A stretch of DNA of 33,222 bases from Bacteroidaceae bacterium. Lineage in GTDB: Bacteria > Bacteroidota > Bacteroidia > Bacteroidales > Bacteroidaceae. The notes under the pieces are model-generated. The model did not search any database. It was not told the origin of the DNA and saw only the letters and a program-made list of their open reading frames with translations. The DNA is taken from positions 1 to 33,222 of the forward strand of contig JAFZIA010000033.1 in assembly GCA_017554605.1 (NCBI GenBank), read 5' to 3'. Positions 15,412-22,797 of the stretch are shown in pieces. The position numbers were made by a program, and so were the translations under genes. The first letter of the stretch is position 1. Each line of letters starts with the position of its first letter.

Positions 15412-16970
15412 TTGACTGGTTCTTTTCGAAGGACAAATATTCGCACTGGTACATTCTTGTGTTCGACAGTATCATTGTGCTGGCGGCAGGAGTATTGGCG
15501 CATACCGTAAACAATGGTCTTTGGGATTTATTCAACTGTTGGGACAGGCTGCTTCTTAGTGTATTGATGTATTTGCCTGCATTTGTTTTGGGCTTTGTAC
15601 TGCTGCGTACCCATCGTGGAATCATAAGACACTCTACATTTGAGGACCTTATAATATCGGCCTTGTCGCTTATGATTGGTGCAGGTATTGTAATGCTTGC
15701 GCGAATGTTCTTGGCAGCCGATACAACATTGTTGCCACTGCGCTTCCGCGACCTTGTACTTATGGTATTTATCTCGATGTTCTTTATGTGTGGTTGGCGC
15801 ATAATAATAAAGCTCTTCTACGAGATTTATGTAAAGAACAAACGAATGAGCGTGTACGGATACAGCAACAAGACTCTTCTGGATATGGAGATGAACGACC
15901 TATTGCCGCGTACCCCCATAGAGGTTGATATGCAGCGCATAAAGGCGAGCATCGAGGGGCGTAGCATTGTGGTAACGGGAGCTGCCGGCAGCATAGGTAG
16001 TGAACTCGCTGTGCTGCTTGCAACGTGCAAACCTGGGCATCTGTTGCTCATAGACCAGGCCGAGACCCCTATGCACGATGTGAGAATGAGAATGCAGCGC
16101 GAGTTTCCCCACGTGAACTGCACAACCATCGTTGCCAATGTGTGCCGTTACAAGCGAATGGAGGTCCTTTTCAAGAAGTACAATCCGCAGATACTCTTCC
16201 ACGCGGCAGCCTACAAGCACGTGCCTATGATGGAGGATAATCCCGTAGAGGGAATACTCAATAACCTCGACAGCACACGCAAGCTTGCCGACCTTGCAAT
16301 AAAATACGGGGTGGAGAAATTCATAATGATAAGCTCCGACAAGGCCGTGAATCCCACGAACGTGATGGGCTGCAGCAAGCGTCTGTGCGAGATTTACTGC
16401 CACTCCCTTGCCAAGAGCGGGCATAGCAAATGCCAGTTCATAACCACGCGCTTCGGCAATGTGCTCGGCTCCAACGGCTCGGTGATACCCATCTTCCGCG
16501 AACAGATAAGAAAAGGCGGTCCGGTGCGTGTTACACACCCCGACATCATACGTTTCTTTATGCTCATTCCCGAGGCCTGTCGCCTTGTGCTTGAGGCTGC
16601 CACAATAGGAAAGAGCGGCGAGATACTGGTATTTGATATGGGAAATCCCGTGCGCATCGTCGACCTTGCCAAGAGAATGATTGAGCTTAGCGGACGCAAC
16701 GACATTACAATAGAATTTACAGGATTGCGCCCCGGTGAAAAACTCTACGAAGAGGTGCTGAATAACGAGGAGGAGGTTCTCCCAACCTCAAATGCAATGA
16801 TTAAGATAGCTAAAGTGCGCGAATACGACTACGCTCAGGTGTACAGGCAGATAAATGACCTTATAGATACAGCCCGTACATACGACGAGATTGAGACGGT
16901 GCGTAAAATGAAACAAATAGTACCCGAATATAAAAGCAACATATCTGTATATACAAAACTCGACAACTGA
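15393..16970 (+). CDS. CapD/PglF/WbpM-like UDP-GlcNAc 4,6-dehydratase lacking the middle domain
   Basis: 525 aa; the family is usually about 590-665. The N-terminal part has four membrane helices (about 20-150). The dehydratase domain begins with the NAD-binding TGAAGSIG (195-202) and continues with HAAAYKHVPMME, the catalytic SSDK (S315-D316-K317) and M325-G-C-S-K329, the Met-xxx-Lys pair that replaces Tyr-xxx-Lys in WbpM-type enzymes. It ends with LRPGEKLYEEVL. Between VYGYS (about 152-156) and LLPRTPIEVD the usual 110-residue second Rossmann domain is missing, in frame. It should make the 4-keto-6-deoxy sugar for the aminotransferase upstream (19 bp overlap). Its stop overlaps the OmpA start (TGATG). 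Confidence 0.9.
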   Translation: MFFNKVIDWFFSKDKYSHWYILVFDSIIVLAAGVLAHTVNNGLWDLFNCWDRLLLSVLMYLPAFVLGFVLLRTHRGIIRHSTFEDLIISALSLMIGAGIVMLARMFLAADTTLLPLRFRDLVLMVFISMFFMCGWRIIIKLFYEIYVKNKRMSVYGYSNKTLLDMEMNDLLPRTPIEVDMQRIKASIEGRSIVVTGAAGSIGSELAVLLATCKPGHLLLIDQAETPMHDVRMRMQREFPHVNCTTIVANVCRYKRMEVLFKKYNPQILFHAAAYKHVPMMEDNPVEGILNNLDSTRKLADLAIKYGVEKFIMISSDKAVNPTNVMGCSKRLCEIYCHSLAKSGHSKCQFITTRFGNVLGSNGSVIPIFREQIRKGGPVRVTHPDIIRFFMLIPEACRLVLEAATIGKSGEILVFDMGNPVRIVDLAKRMIELSGRNDITIEFTGLRPGEKLYEEVLNNEEEVLPTSNAMIKIAKVREYDYAQVYRQINDLIDTARTYDEIETVRKMKQIVPEYKSNISVYTKLDN

Positions 16971-18808
16971 TGAAAATAAAGTGCAATTCATTGAAGTTCC
17001 TTCCTCTCCTGCTGTTTGTTGCGGCATTTGCAGCAAGTACAGTGCCGGCTACGGCCCAGGACGACAGGTTCAAGGACTACAGGGAGGTCTATCGCGACAC
17101 GGTCGACTTTAGTGCCCCCACATATACTTACATCGAGAACGATACTATTCTCGACCCTATGCGCGTTGTTACCAACAGGTTCGGAAAGAACTGGTTCGTA
17201 TTTGCCACTGCGGGTGTACACACATTCAAGGGCGACTACTCGAAGATGGGAAAGTTCGAGGGTACAATTTCGCCCGAGATTGGAATAGGTGTGGGCAAGT
17301 GGTTCACCCCGGGTGTTGGATTGAAAGTGGAGTTCATACGCTCCAACTCACGTGGATATACGGCCTATACTACAGGACATTATGGTTATGGCGATATTCT
17401 GCAACAGGCCGATGGTACGCCTTACCGCAAAATGCTCACCCGCTGGTGGGACATAAGCGGAAGTGTAATCCTCAATATGACCCGACTGTTCCTGGGATAC
17501 GAGGGGTATATGAGTCCCAAGCGAATGAATCAGGTTATGGTGAATATGGGATTGGGTGGAGTGCACCATATGGGTCTTGGTGACGGCGGAGGTTCCGATA
17601 ATGAGTGGAGCGCTCACGTAGAGCTCCAGTACAGCCGTTTCTTCACCCGCTCAAAGCGCTTCTCGCTCGACCTTAAGGCTCGCGGAATATTCTATCAGAC
17701 GAACTTCGACCTCGAATATGGACAGGCCAACCATCACGCCTATAAATGGGATTTTAATGCCGGTGTTGCCGTGGGTTTCACGTTCTACCTCGACAAGCAG
17801 CGCAATGGTTGGCGCCGCGGTACACAGTCAATCTACCAGCGCGACTACCGTGAGCGCAGGATAATGGTTGTCAAGGAGCGCGACAAGACAGTAAGGCAGC
17901 GTACAATAACCTTCTTTGTATTCTACCCCAACAACTACTCGGGACGCAGCGACGCACCCACTATAGCCGGTTCGCAGGTCAATGCGCTCGACTATCTGGC
18001 AGGAGGTATCTTTACACAGAAGCGCTACGACGACAATGCCCAGGTTGCCAAGCGTCTAGCAGCAGGAGGCTCGTTGCTCGATGTAAATACAGTGGATATA
18101 CCCACCGAACTTGCAAACGTGGAGTTCGGCGACGATATTCCGCGCGGATATGAACTCTCGGAGACACCGCTCTCACTCAGTATGCACCCCGACTCGATGA
18201 GTGCCTTCTGCGACAAGTACGGTTTCTACTATGCCCCCATCTACGACGGAAAATATGTGTGGAACTACCGTATCGACCGCGAGACATACGGCCAGCGCCT
18301 GCTCCTCAAGGATAACTATATGGAGAGTGCATCCTTTGGACTCAACGCCCGCCGCGGACTCGACATTATACGCGAGAATATGGACGTGGACCGCAGCGAC
18401 GAGCTTGTGAGCTATGCCGATGTGTATGCAGCGATGAACACCAACGAGGGATATATCTCGCAGTTCACCGACTCGGCAACCGTTGAGCACATTAAGCGTA
18501 TCTTCGACCAGGGTACAATAACAATGATACAGATTGAGGGTCTTGCGACAAGCCAGGACAACTACACGGGCGAGAATGCACAGCAGGTGGGTATCGACCG
18601 TAATACGGCGCTCTCGCAGCATCGTGCACAGACTGTGATAAACTGGCTCAAGGGCCGCAGCCGCCTCAACGACATCTCGTCGCAGATATTTATGGTGGGC
18701 AGTATGCAGCACGGACAGATACGTACCGTAACCGACAAGAGTACACGCGGACTCAACGCCAAGCTCAACCGTTGCGTGAAGGTGCGCATACACTATATGT
18801 TGTGGTAA
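16970..18808 (+). CDS. OmpA-family outer-membrane protein at the end of the capsule operon
   Basis: 612 aa. The signal peptide has its probable cleavage near residue 29 (PATAQ). The first half has amphipathic strands rich in Gly and aromatics (GVGKWFTPGVGLKVEF, HVELQYSRFFTRSKRFSLDL), suggesting a beta barrel. A central region of about 200 residues follows, with no recognised domain. The C-terminus (about 505-610) is an OmpA-like peptidoglycan-binding domain, with TALSQHRAQTVINWL and a final LNRCVKVRIHY, matching the family's NRRV-type end. Translation is coupled to the dehydratase gene by a one-base TGATG overlap. It may fix the export machinery or capsule to the cell wall; this is inferred from position. 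Confidence 0.82.
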   Translation: MKIKCNSLKFLPLLLFVAAFAASTVPATAQDDRFKDYREVYRDTVDFSAPTYTYIENDTILDPMRVVTNRFGKNWFVFATAGVHTFKGDYSKMGKFEGTISPEIGIGVGKWFTPGVGLKVEFIRSNSRGYTAYTTGHYGYGDILQQADGTPYRKMLTRWWDISGSVILNMTRLFLGYEGYMSPKRMNQVMVNMGLGGVHHMGLGDGGGSDNEWSAHVELQYSRFFTRSKRFSLDLKARGIFYQTNFDLEYGQANHHAYKWDFNAGVAVGFTFYLDKQRNGWRRGTQSIYQRDYRERRIMVVKERDKTVRQRTITFFVFYPNNYSGRSDAPTIAGSQVNALDYLAGGIFTQKRYDDNAQVAKRLAAGGSLLDVNTVDIPTELANVEFGDDIPRGYELSETPLSLSMHPDSMSAFCDKYGFYYAPIYDGKYVWNYRIDRETYGQRLLLKDNYMESASFGLNARRGLDIIRENMDVDRSDELVSYADVYAAMNTNEGYISQFTDSATVEHIKRIFDQGTITMIQIEGLATSQDNYTGENAQQVGIDRNTALSQHRAQTVINWLKGRSRLNDISSQIFMVGSMQHGQIRTVTDKSTRGLNAKLNRCVKVRIHYMLW

Positions 18809-18812
18809 AAAA

Positions 18813-18927
18813 AGGGGAGTAGAACTCTAAAAGCGCTCCCCTAAAAACAACTCTTAAAGTACAGCTTATATAAATTTTATACAGCAAAAAGGGTGTAACG
18901 GCTTTTTGGATTTGCGCTTTTGCTGTA
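18813..18927 (+). other. Intergenic hairpins after the capsule operon
   Basis: AGGGGAG (18813-18819) pairs with CTCCCCT (18836-18842) a few bases after the OmpA stop, but no T-run follows it on the plus strand (the run of T is on the minus strand), so termination there is uncertain. A second inverted repeat, TACAGCAAAA (18880-18889) with TTTTGCTGTA (18918-18927), has imperfect A/T-rich pairing outside it. The remainder of 18809-19102 holds the promoter of the next gene and no other gene. Confidence 0.45.
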
Positions 18928-19026
18928 AAGTTTATAAAAATGGGGGGGTAAAACAAAATGTGAAGTTTTCTTCTTCCGGTACTGATTTTTAAGAAAATTT
19001 CCAATGTAAGAATCACTAATTTTTAT

Positions 19027-19034
19027 TAATTTTG
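19027..19034 (+). promoter_or_regulatory. -7 element (TAATTTTG) for the LruC lipoprotein
   Basis: TAATTTTG fits TAnnTTTG and lies 68 bp before the start codon. The -33 position carries no clear TTTG. It indicates that the lipoprotein gene is transcribed apart from the capsule operon. Confidence 0.5.
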
Positions 19035-19102
19035 CGCGCTCAATAAAAGACGCGCTTTATTGAGTCCAAAGAGAAGAAAAGTAACAAAATAAATTATATC
19101 CG

Positions 19103-20929
19103 ATGAGAAAAATTTTATTCTTGATGACAGCGGCTGTTCTTTTGGCTGCTTGTGGTGTAGATGAAGTTCCTGTACCCATCAGTCAGGAGTACGAGAGAGA
19201 TTTTATCAAGACATTCGGCTTGGTTGACGAGAACCAAACTTGGAGAATGGTAGAGCAGGCAACTGTTACCGTGGAGGCCGAAGAGCCTTCGAATGTGAAG
19301 GCTTATGTAAACGTAAACGGTACTTATCATATAGTTGCCGACTACAAGGACGTGCAGGGTACACAGACTCTTACATTCGACGTGCCTGCAAATGTACAGG
19401 ACATAAAGGTGTATGTAAACGGTATCCCCTATGGTGCCGAGACACGTGCTTATATTGGCGATAAAGACGCAGATAATAAGGGTATCATTAGTCGTGCCGA
19501 TGAGTATGTTTATTATACTTTGGGCCAGATTGAGAAGAACATCAATGACAACAAGAATGCCGAGTCTGTTATGCCCGAGGGAGAGGATAACCGCACTGTC
19601 GAGGGCTTGAAGATGGACTACACAGCACTGGTAACCGATGCTAATGACAATAGCGATGATAACCCTGGTGACGGATATGCAACATTCTCAATATATCCTA
19701 TCTTCTGGAACGCGTCGTACGATCACACATTCGGTCTTTACTACTTCGATGCAGAAAATAATAGAAAAGTAGAGATTGACTTCTACGAGAACAAGAGTGG
19801 CGATTGTATGCAGTATTATGGAAAGAAAACCGGCAATAAATGGCAGTGGATTAATATCACATCCGACTATACATACGACTGGCTTGTTGAAGGCAATGGT
19901 GTAAAGAAGGATTACAAGAATATGTCCGACGATACTAATGTGTTCCGTGGACGTCGATTCGACATCAAGTTGCCCGTTGGAACAACATTCGGCTTCTATC
20001 TTGTAGTTAATGGCGACCGCAAGTACTACTCTAACCCCTCACTTAATGCGAACGACCGTCAGGCATTCTCGTATTACGAGGCCGAGAACAAAGTTACGGT
20101 AAAAGAGGGTGAAAATGGACAAACCATCACCACCACGCAGACAGATACATACATCTGCGTCGAGGATATACCTGTCCACAAGGAGGACATCGGCTACGAC
20201 AGCTTCGGACGAGAGGACGCGGGTGATATGGACTACAACGACTTTATATTTATGATTCGCGGTACACAGAAACACGTGGGTGAGAGTGGCGAGGATACAT
20301 CTACTCCCGTAGAGTACTACTATGCTGTTGAGGACCTCGGCGGTTCATACGACTACGACTTCAACGATGTTGTGTTCTCTGTTTCTCACGTATCGGGTAT
20401 GGACCACCTGCACGTTGTGCCCCTTGCGGCAGGCGGTGTGCTTGAGTCATTTATCTGCTATCACGGAGACGGTAAGGAATTCACAAGCAACGAGGTACAC
20501 AGCTATTTTGGACTCAGCAGCACAGGATATGTGAATACAAAAGACGAGTTTACTACCCAGCCTTTGAAGGGTGTCGCTTTCTCGGTTCCCGGCAACTGGT
20601 CGCATACAGGCTTGGGCGGTAGCGACGAAGATGCTACGGGTTCTACTGCCGACAATGGCATTCAAGTTAAGGTAATGCAAAAGGACGGCGAGGTGCATTC
20701 TATCAGAACACCCGGTGAGGGCGAGGCTCCCCAGATGCTCATCTTGCCCAAGGGCTGGGAGTGGCCCACCGAGTGTACTCGAATAGACGAAGCTTATCCT
20801 GGCTTTGGCGAGTGGGGTGCAGGTTATTTGCAGGGCACCGGTTGGCTGGATACCAAGGACGAAGGTAAGGTTGTTGAGCACCACCACGTACTTATAGCTC
20901 CTACTGTCAGCGAGGACGCAGAACATTGA
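19103..20929 (+). CDS. LruC-domain (DUF4842) surface lipoprotein
   Basis: 608 aa. The lipobox LAAC with C17 marks a lipoprotein. An early region (about 30-150) with VEDENQTWRM-like residues and beta strands is followed by two Asp-rich signatures: REDAGDMDYNDFIFMI (about 368-383) and EDLGGSYDYDFNDVVFSV (about 410-427). Such DxDxND motifs are the hallmark of LruC/DUF4842 lipoproteins and look like calcium-binding loops. Members are named after a Leptospira outer-membrane lipoprotein and are abundant in Bacteroidota, but their function is unknown. The gene has its own promoter and stands between two polysaccharide-export gene sets. No conserved catalytic residues are evident. Confidence 0.82.
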   Translation: MRKILFLMTAAVLLAACGVDEVPVPISQEYERDFIKTFGLVDENQTWRMVEQATVTVEAEEPSNVKAYVNVNGTYHIVADYKDVQGTQTLTFDVPANVQDIKVYVNGIPYGAETRAYIGDKDADNKGIISRADEYVYYTLGQIEKNINDNKNAESVMPEGEDNRTVEGLKMDYTALVTDANDNSDDNPGDGYATFSIYPIFWNASYDHTFGLYYFDAENNRKVEIDFYENKSGDCMQYYGKKTGNKWQWINITSDYTYDWLVEGNGVKKDYKNMSDDTNVFRGRRFDIKLPVGTTFGFYLVVNGDRKYYSNPSLNANDRQAFSYYEAENKVTVKEGENGQTITTTQTDTYICVEDIPVHKEDIGYDSFGREDAGDMDYNDFIFMIRGTQKHVGESGEDTSTPVEYYYAVEDLGGSYDYDFNDVVFSVSHVSGMDHLHVVPLAAGGVLESFICYHGDGKEFTSNEVHSYFGLSSTGYVNTKDEFTTQPLKGVAFSVPGNWSHTGLGGSDEDATGSTADNGIQVKVMQKDGEVHSIRTPGEGEAPQMLILPKGWEWPTECTRIDEAYPGFGEWGAGYLQGTGWLDTKDEGKVVEHHHVLIAPTVSEDAEH

Positions 20930-21060
20930 TAAAAGTGCTTGTGTGGCAGTATTTTCTATAGGAGTGCGCCCCGCGGCATACTGATATGAACAGGAAGATT
21001 GTACTTTTGCTTTTGGCGGGGTGCCATCTTCTTTGTTTTTGAACCGCTTATTTTTTTTGT
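20930..21060. other. Intergenic stretch with a long-loop inverted repeat
   Basis: GCGCCCCGC (about 20966-20974) can pair with GCGGGGTGC (about 21016-21024) with one G-T pair across a loop of about 40 nt, followed by T-rich sequence (to about 21060). It may end the lipoprotein transcript. No gene is seen here or in the rest of 20930-21356. Confidence 0.35.
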
Positions 21061-21150
21061 AACTCCTCAGTCTGCAAGCAGACAGCGGGCTCTCCCTCTT
21101 CAAGAGGGAGTACGGCTTTAGCCGGGAGGGAGTTTTAAGAGGAGCGCCCT
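21061..21150. repeat. Palindromic intergenic repeat, type A, short copy
   Basis: Three perfect hairpins lie in a row: GTCTG-CAAG-CAGAC (21070-21083), CTCCCTCTT-C-AAGAGGGAG (21092-21110) and CGGCT-TT-AGCCG (21113-21124). GGGAGGGAGTT and AAGAGGAGCGCC follow. The copy at 14028 has the same order. The first hairpin there is GTCAG/CTGAC, so the A-T pair is swapped to T-A while pairing is kept. This looks like a REP-type element under structural constraint. Confidence 0.75.
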
Positions 21151-21184
21151 AATAGTTTGAACTGAAAAAAAGTAATAAAAAAGT

Positions 21185-21230
21185 CCTCCTCTTCAAGAGG
21201 AGGGGGACCGCTTGCGGTGGAGGCGTTAAT
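21185..21230. repeat. Palindromic intergenic repeat, type B
   Basis: CCTCCTCTT-C-AAGAGGAGG (21185-21203) is a 9-bp perfect hairpin followed by ACCGC-TT-GCGGT (21207-21218) and GGAGGCGTT. The same two-hairpin plan recurs at 33118-33157. It is related in sequence to type A repeats (CTCTT/AAGAG core). Confidence 0.65.
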
Positions 21231-21275
21231 TTAACAGCTCGGCATAAGCCTCATTTCGACCTCCCTCATTTTTAG

Positions 21276-21350
21276 GCTGTTTATTTGTTAAATAAACAGC
21301 GATAAAGTTGTTTTAATCATCTCTAAGTGATTGATATTCAACTTTATCGC
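21276..21350 (-). terminator. Tandem hairpins just past tRNA-Pro
   Basis: Two perfect inverted repeats lie head to tail. GCGATAAAGTTG (21299-21310) pairs with CAACTTTATCGC (21339-21350), whose loop holds a further AATCA/TGATT pair. GCTGTTTATTT (21276-21286) pairs with AAATAAACAGC (21290-21300). The outer hairpin begins 6 bp after the tRNA 3' end on the minus strand. Termination of the spt/tRNA transcript is the simplest role. Confidence 0.5.
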
Positions 21351-21356
21351 TTGTTG

Positions 21357-21430
21357 TCGGGGCGACAGGATTCGAACCTGCGACCACCTGGTCCCAAACC
21401 AGGTGCGCTACCGGACTGCGCTACACCCCG
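21357..21430 (-). tRNA. tRNA-Pro (anticodon TGG)
   Basis: The cloverleaf can be drawn on the minus strand. A 7-bp acceptor stem CGGGGTG/CGCCCCG (one G-T pair) has discriminator A. The D-arm is GCGCAGTCCGGTAGCGC, the anticodon stem CCTGG/CCAGG holds loop TTTGGGA, and the T-arm is GCAGG-TTCGAAT-CCTGT. CCA is not encoded. The 5' end is 15 bp from the stop codon of spt with no terminator between, so it may be processed from that transcript. Confidence 0.95.
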
Positions 21431-21445
21431 AACTGGTATTTTTTT

Positions 21446-22630
21446 TTATATTAATTCTAACATCCTGAACACGCGTGTCATTCCTTCCAATGCTCTGTCT
21501 ACTTGCTCTTTTGTATGCGTTGCCATAAGCGAGAAGCGTATGAGTGTGTCCTGCGGTGAACAAGCTGGCGGTACTACTGGGTTAATGAATATTCCCTCGT
21601 CCCAAAGCATTTTTGTCACCATAAATGTCTTTTCCGTATCGCGAATGTAGATTGGTATTATGGGGGTTGATGTTGCACCAATCTCAAATCCCAATGTACG
21701 GAAGTTGTCGAGAGCATAATTGGTTATCTTCCACAGATTTTCCAATCTTTCGGGCTCTTCCTTTATAATATGCAATGCCTCTATTGCTGCGGCTGTTGCA
21801 GCGGGCGTATTACTTGCACTGAAAATGTACGAGCGAGCATTGTGGCGTATGTAATTTATTACCTCTTTGTCGCCAGCAACAAAACCGCCAATGGTGGCAA
21901 GCGACTTGCTGAACGTACCCATTATAAGGTCTACATCGTCTGTTACACCAAAGTGGTTGCAAGTGCCACGTCCCATATTTCCCATAACTCCCAATCCGTG
22001 CGCTTCGTCGACAAAGATGCTTGCATTGTATTTGTTTTTCAAGCGTACTATTTCGGGGAGATTGGCAATGTCGCCCTCCATACTGAACACGCCGTCTACC
22101 ACTATGAGTTTTATAGTATCGGGTTCGCATCTTTCGAGCTCACGCTCAAGGTGCTCCATATCATTGTGGCGGAATTTGCGTGCCGTAGAGAATGAAAGAC
22201 GTCGTCCGTCTACTATCGACGCGTGGTCGAGCTCGTCGCATAGTATAGTATCCCTGCGTCCGGTGAGACACGACAATACTCCCAAATTCACTTGAAAACC
22301 TGTAGAGTAAACTAATGCTTCGTCCTTGCCGACAAACTCGGCAAGCTCATTCTCCAATTGCAAATGTATATCCAATGTACCGTTCAAGAAACGCGAACCG
22401 GCACAACCGGTACCGTATTTCCTTACCGCTTCAATGGCTGCTTCCTTTATTCTGGGGTGGTTGGTCAATCCCAAATATGAGTTTGAACCGAACATCAGAA
22501 CTTTTTTCCCGCTCATAGTAACCTCTGTATCCTGTTCGCTGTCAATGCAGCGGAAGTAAGGATAAACTCCTTTTGCCATAAATTGCTGCGGCAGGTCATA
22601 CTTGGCGTATTTCTCTTTAAGAAGTCCCAT
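21446..22630 (-). CDS. spt: Serine palmitoyltransferase (sphingolipid synthesis)
   Basis: 394 aa, a fold-type I PLP enzyme of the alpha-oxoamine synthase family, with the length and sequence type of the Bacteroides/Porphyromonas Spt. It condenses serine with a long-chain acyl-CoA to 3-ketosphinganine, the first step of sphingolipid synthesis. Motifs are MFGSNSYLGLT and GTGCAGSRFLNGT near the N-terminus, DELDHASIVDG, VDGVFSMEGD, FVDEAHGLGVMG and the Schiff-base lysine K242 in GTFSKSLATIGG. Relatives that use glycine (Kbl) or alanine (BioF) are possible, but the MGLLKEKYAKYDLPQQF start and overall pattern favour Spt. A TATCTTTG element lies 59 bp upstream. A tRNA-Pro follows closely. Confidence 0.88.
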   Translation of the reverse strand: MGLLKEKYAKYDLPQQFMAKGVYPYFRCIDSEQDTEVTMSGKKVLMFGSNSYLGLTNHPRIKEAAIEAVRKYGTGCAGSRFLNGTLDIHLQLENELAEFVGKDEALVYSTGFQVNLGVLSCLTGRRDTILCDELDHASIVDGRRLSFSTARKFRHNDMEHLERELERCEPDTIKLIVVDGVFSMEGDIANLPEIVRLKNKYNASIFVDEAHGLGVMGNMGRGTCNHFGVTDDVDLIMGTFSKSLATIGGFVAGDKEVINYIRHNARSYIFSASNTPAATAAAIEALHIIKEEPERLENLWKITNYALDNFRTLGFEIGATSTPIIPIYIRDTEKTFMVTKMLWDEGIFINPVVPPACSPQDTLIRFSLMATHTKEQVDRALEGMTRVFRMLELI

Positions 22631-22688
22631 TTCTACTGTCTGTTTACATTAAAAGCCCATTTGCAAGTGCTTTTTTGCATTTCGTGTG

Positions 22689-22696
22689 CAAAGATA
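22689..22696 (-). promoter_or_regulatory. -7 element (TATCTTTG) for spt
   Basis: The minus strand reads TATCTTTG, a full TAnnTTTG match, 59 bp before the spt start. There is no TTTG at the best -33 distance. It follows the wzc2 terminator, so spt is transcribed separately from wza2-wzc2. Confidence 0.55.
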
Positions 22697-22748
22697 ATTA
22701 TTTTCTGTATATGAACCTATATTTTAAGATACTTTTATGCTAATAAAA

Positions 22749-22782
22749 ATCAAAAAGAGAGACCGCGGTCTCTCTTTTTGAT
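22749..22782 (-). terminator. Terminator of the second wza-wzc unit
   Basis: The perfect palindrome has arms CAAAAAGAGAGACCG / CGGTCTCTCTTTTTG (22751-22780), extended by two more pairs at each end. It lies 16 bp past the wzc2 stop codon. Its own A and T tracts form the lower stem and the terminal T-run, so it can stop transcripts from either side. Confidence 0.85.
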
Positions 22783-22797
22783 AATTTGAACAAATTT

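Noticed and set aside
18813-18842. Strong terminator of the capsule operon
   Set aside because: The stem is only 7-8 bp and followed by A rather than T on the plus strand, so it was listed as an intergenic hairpin only.
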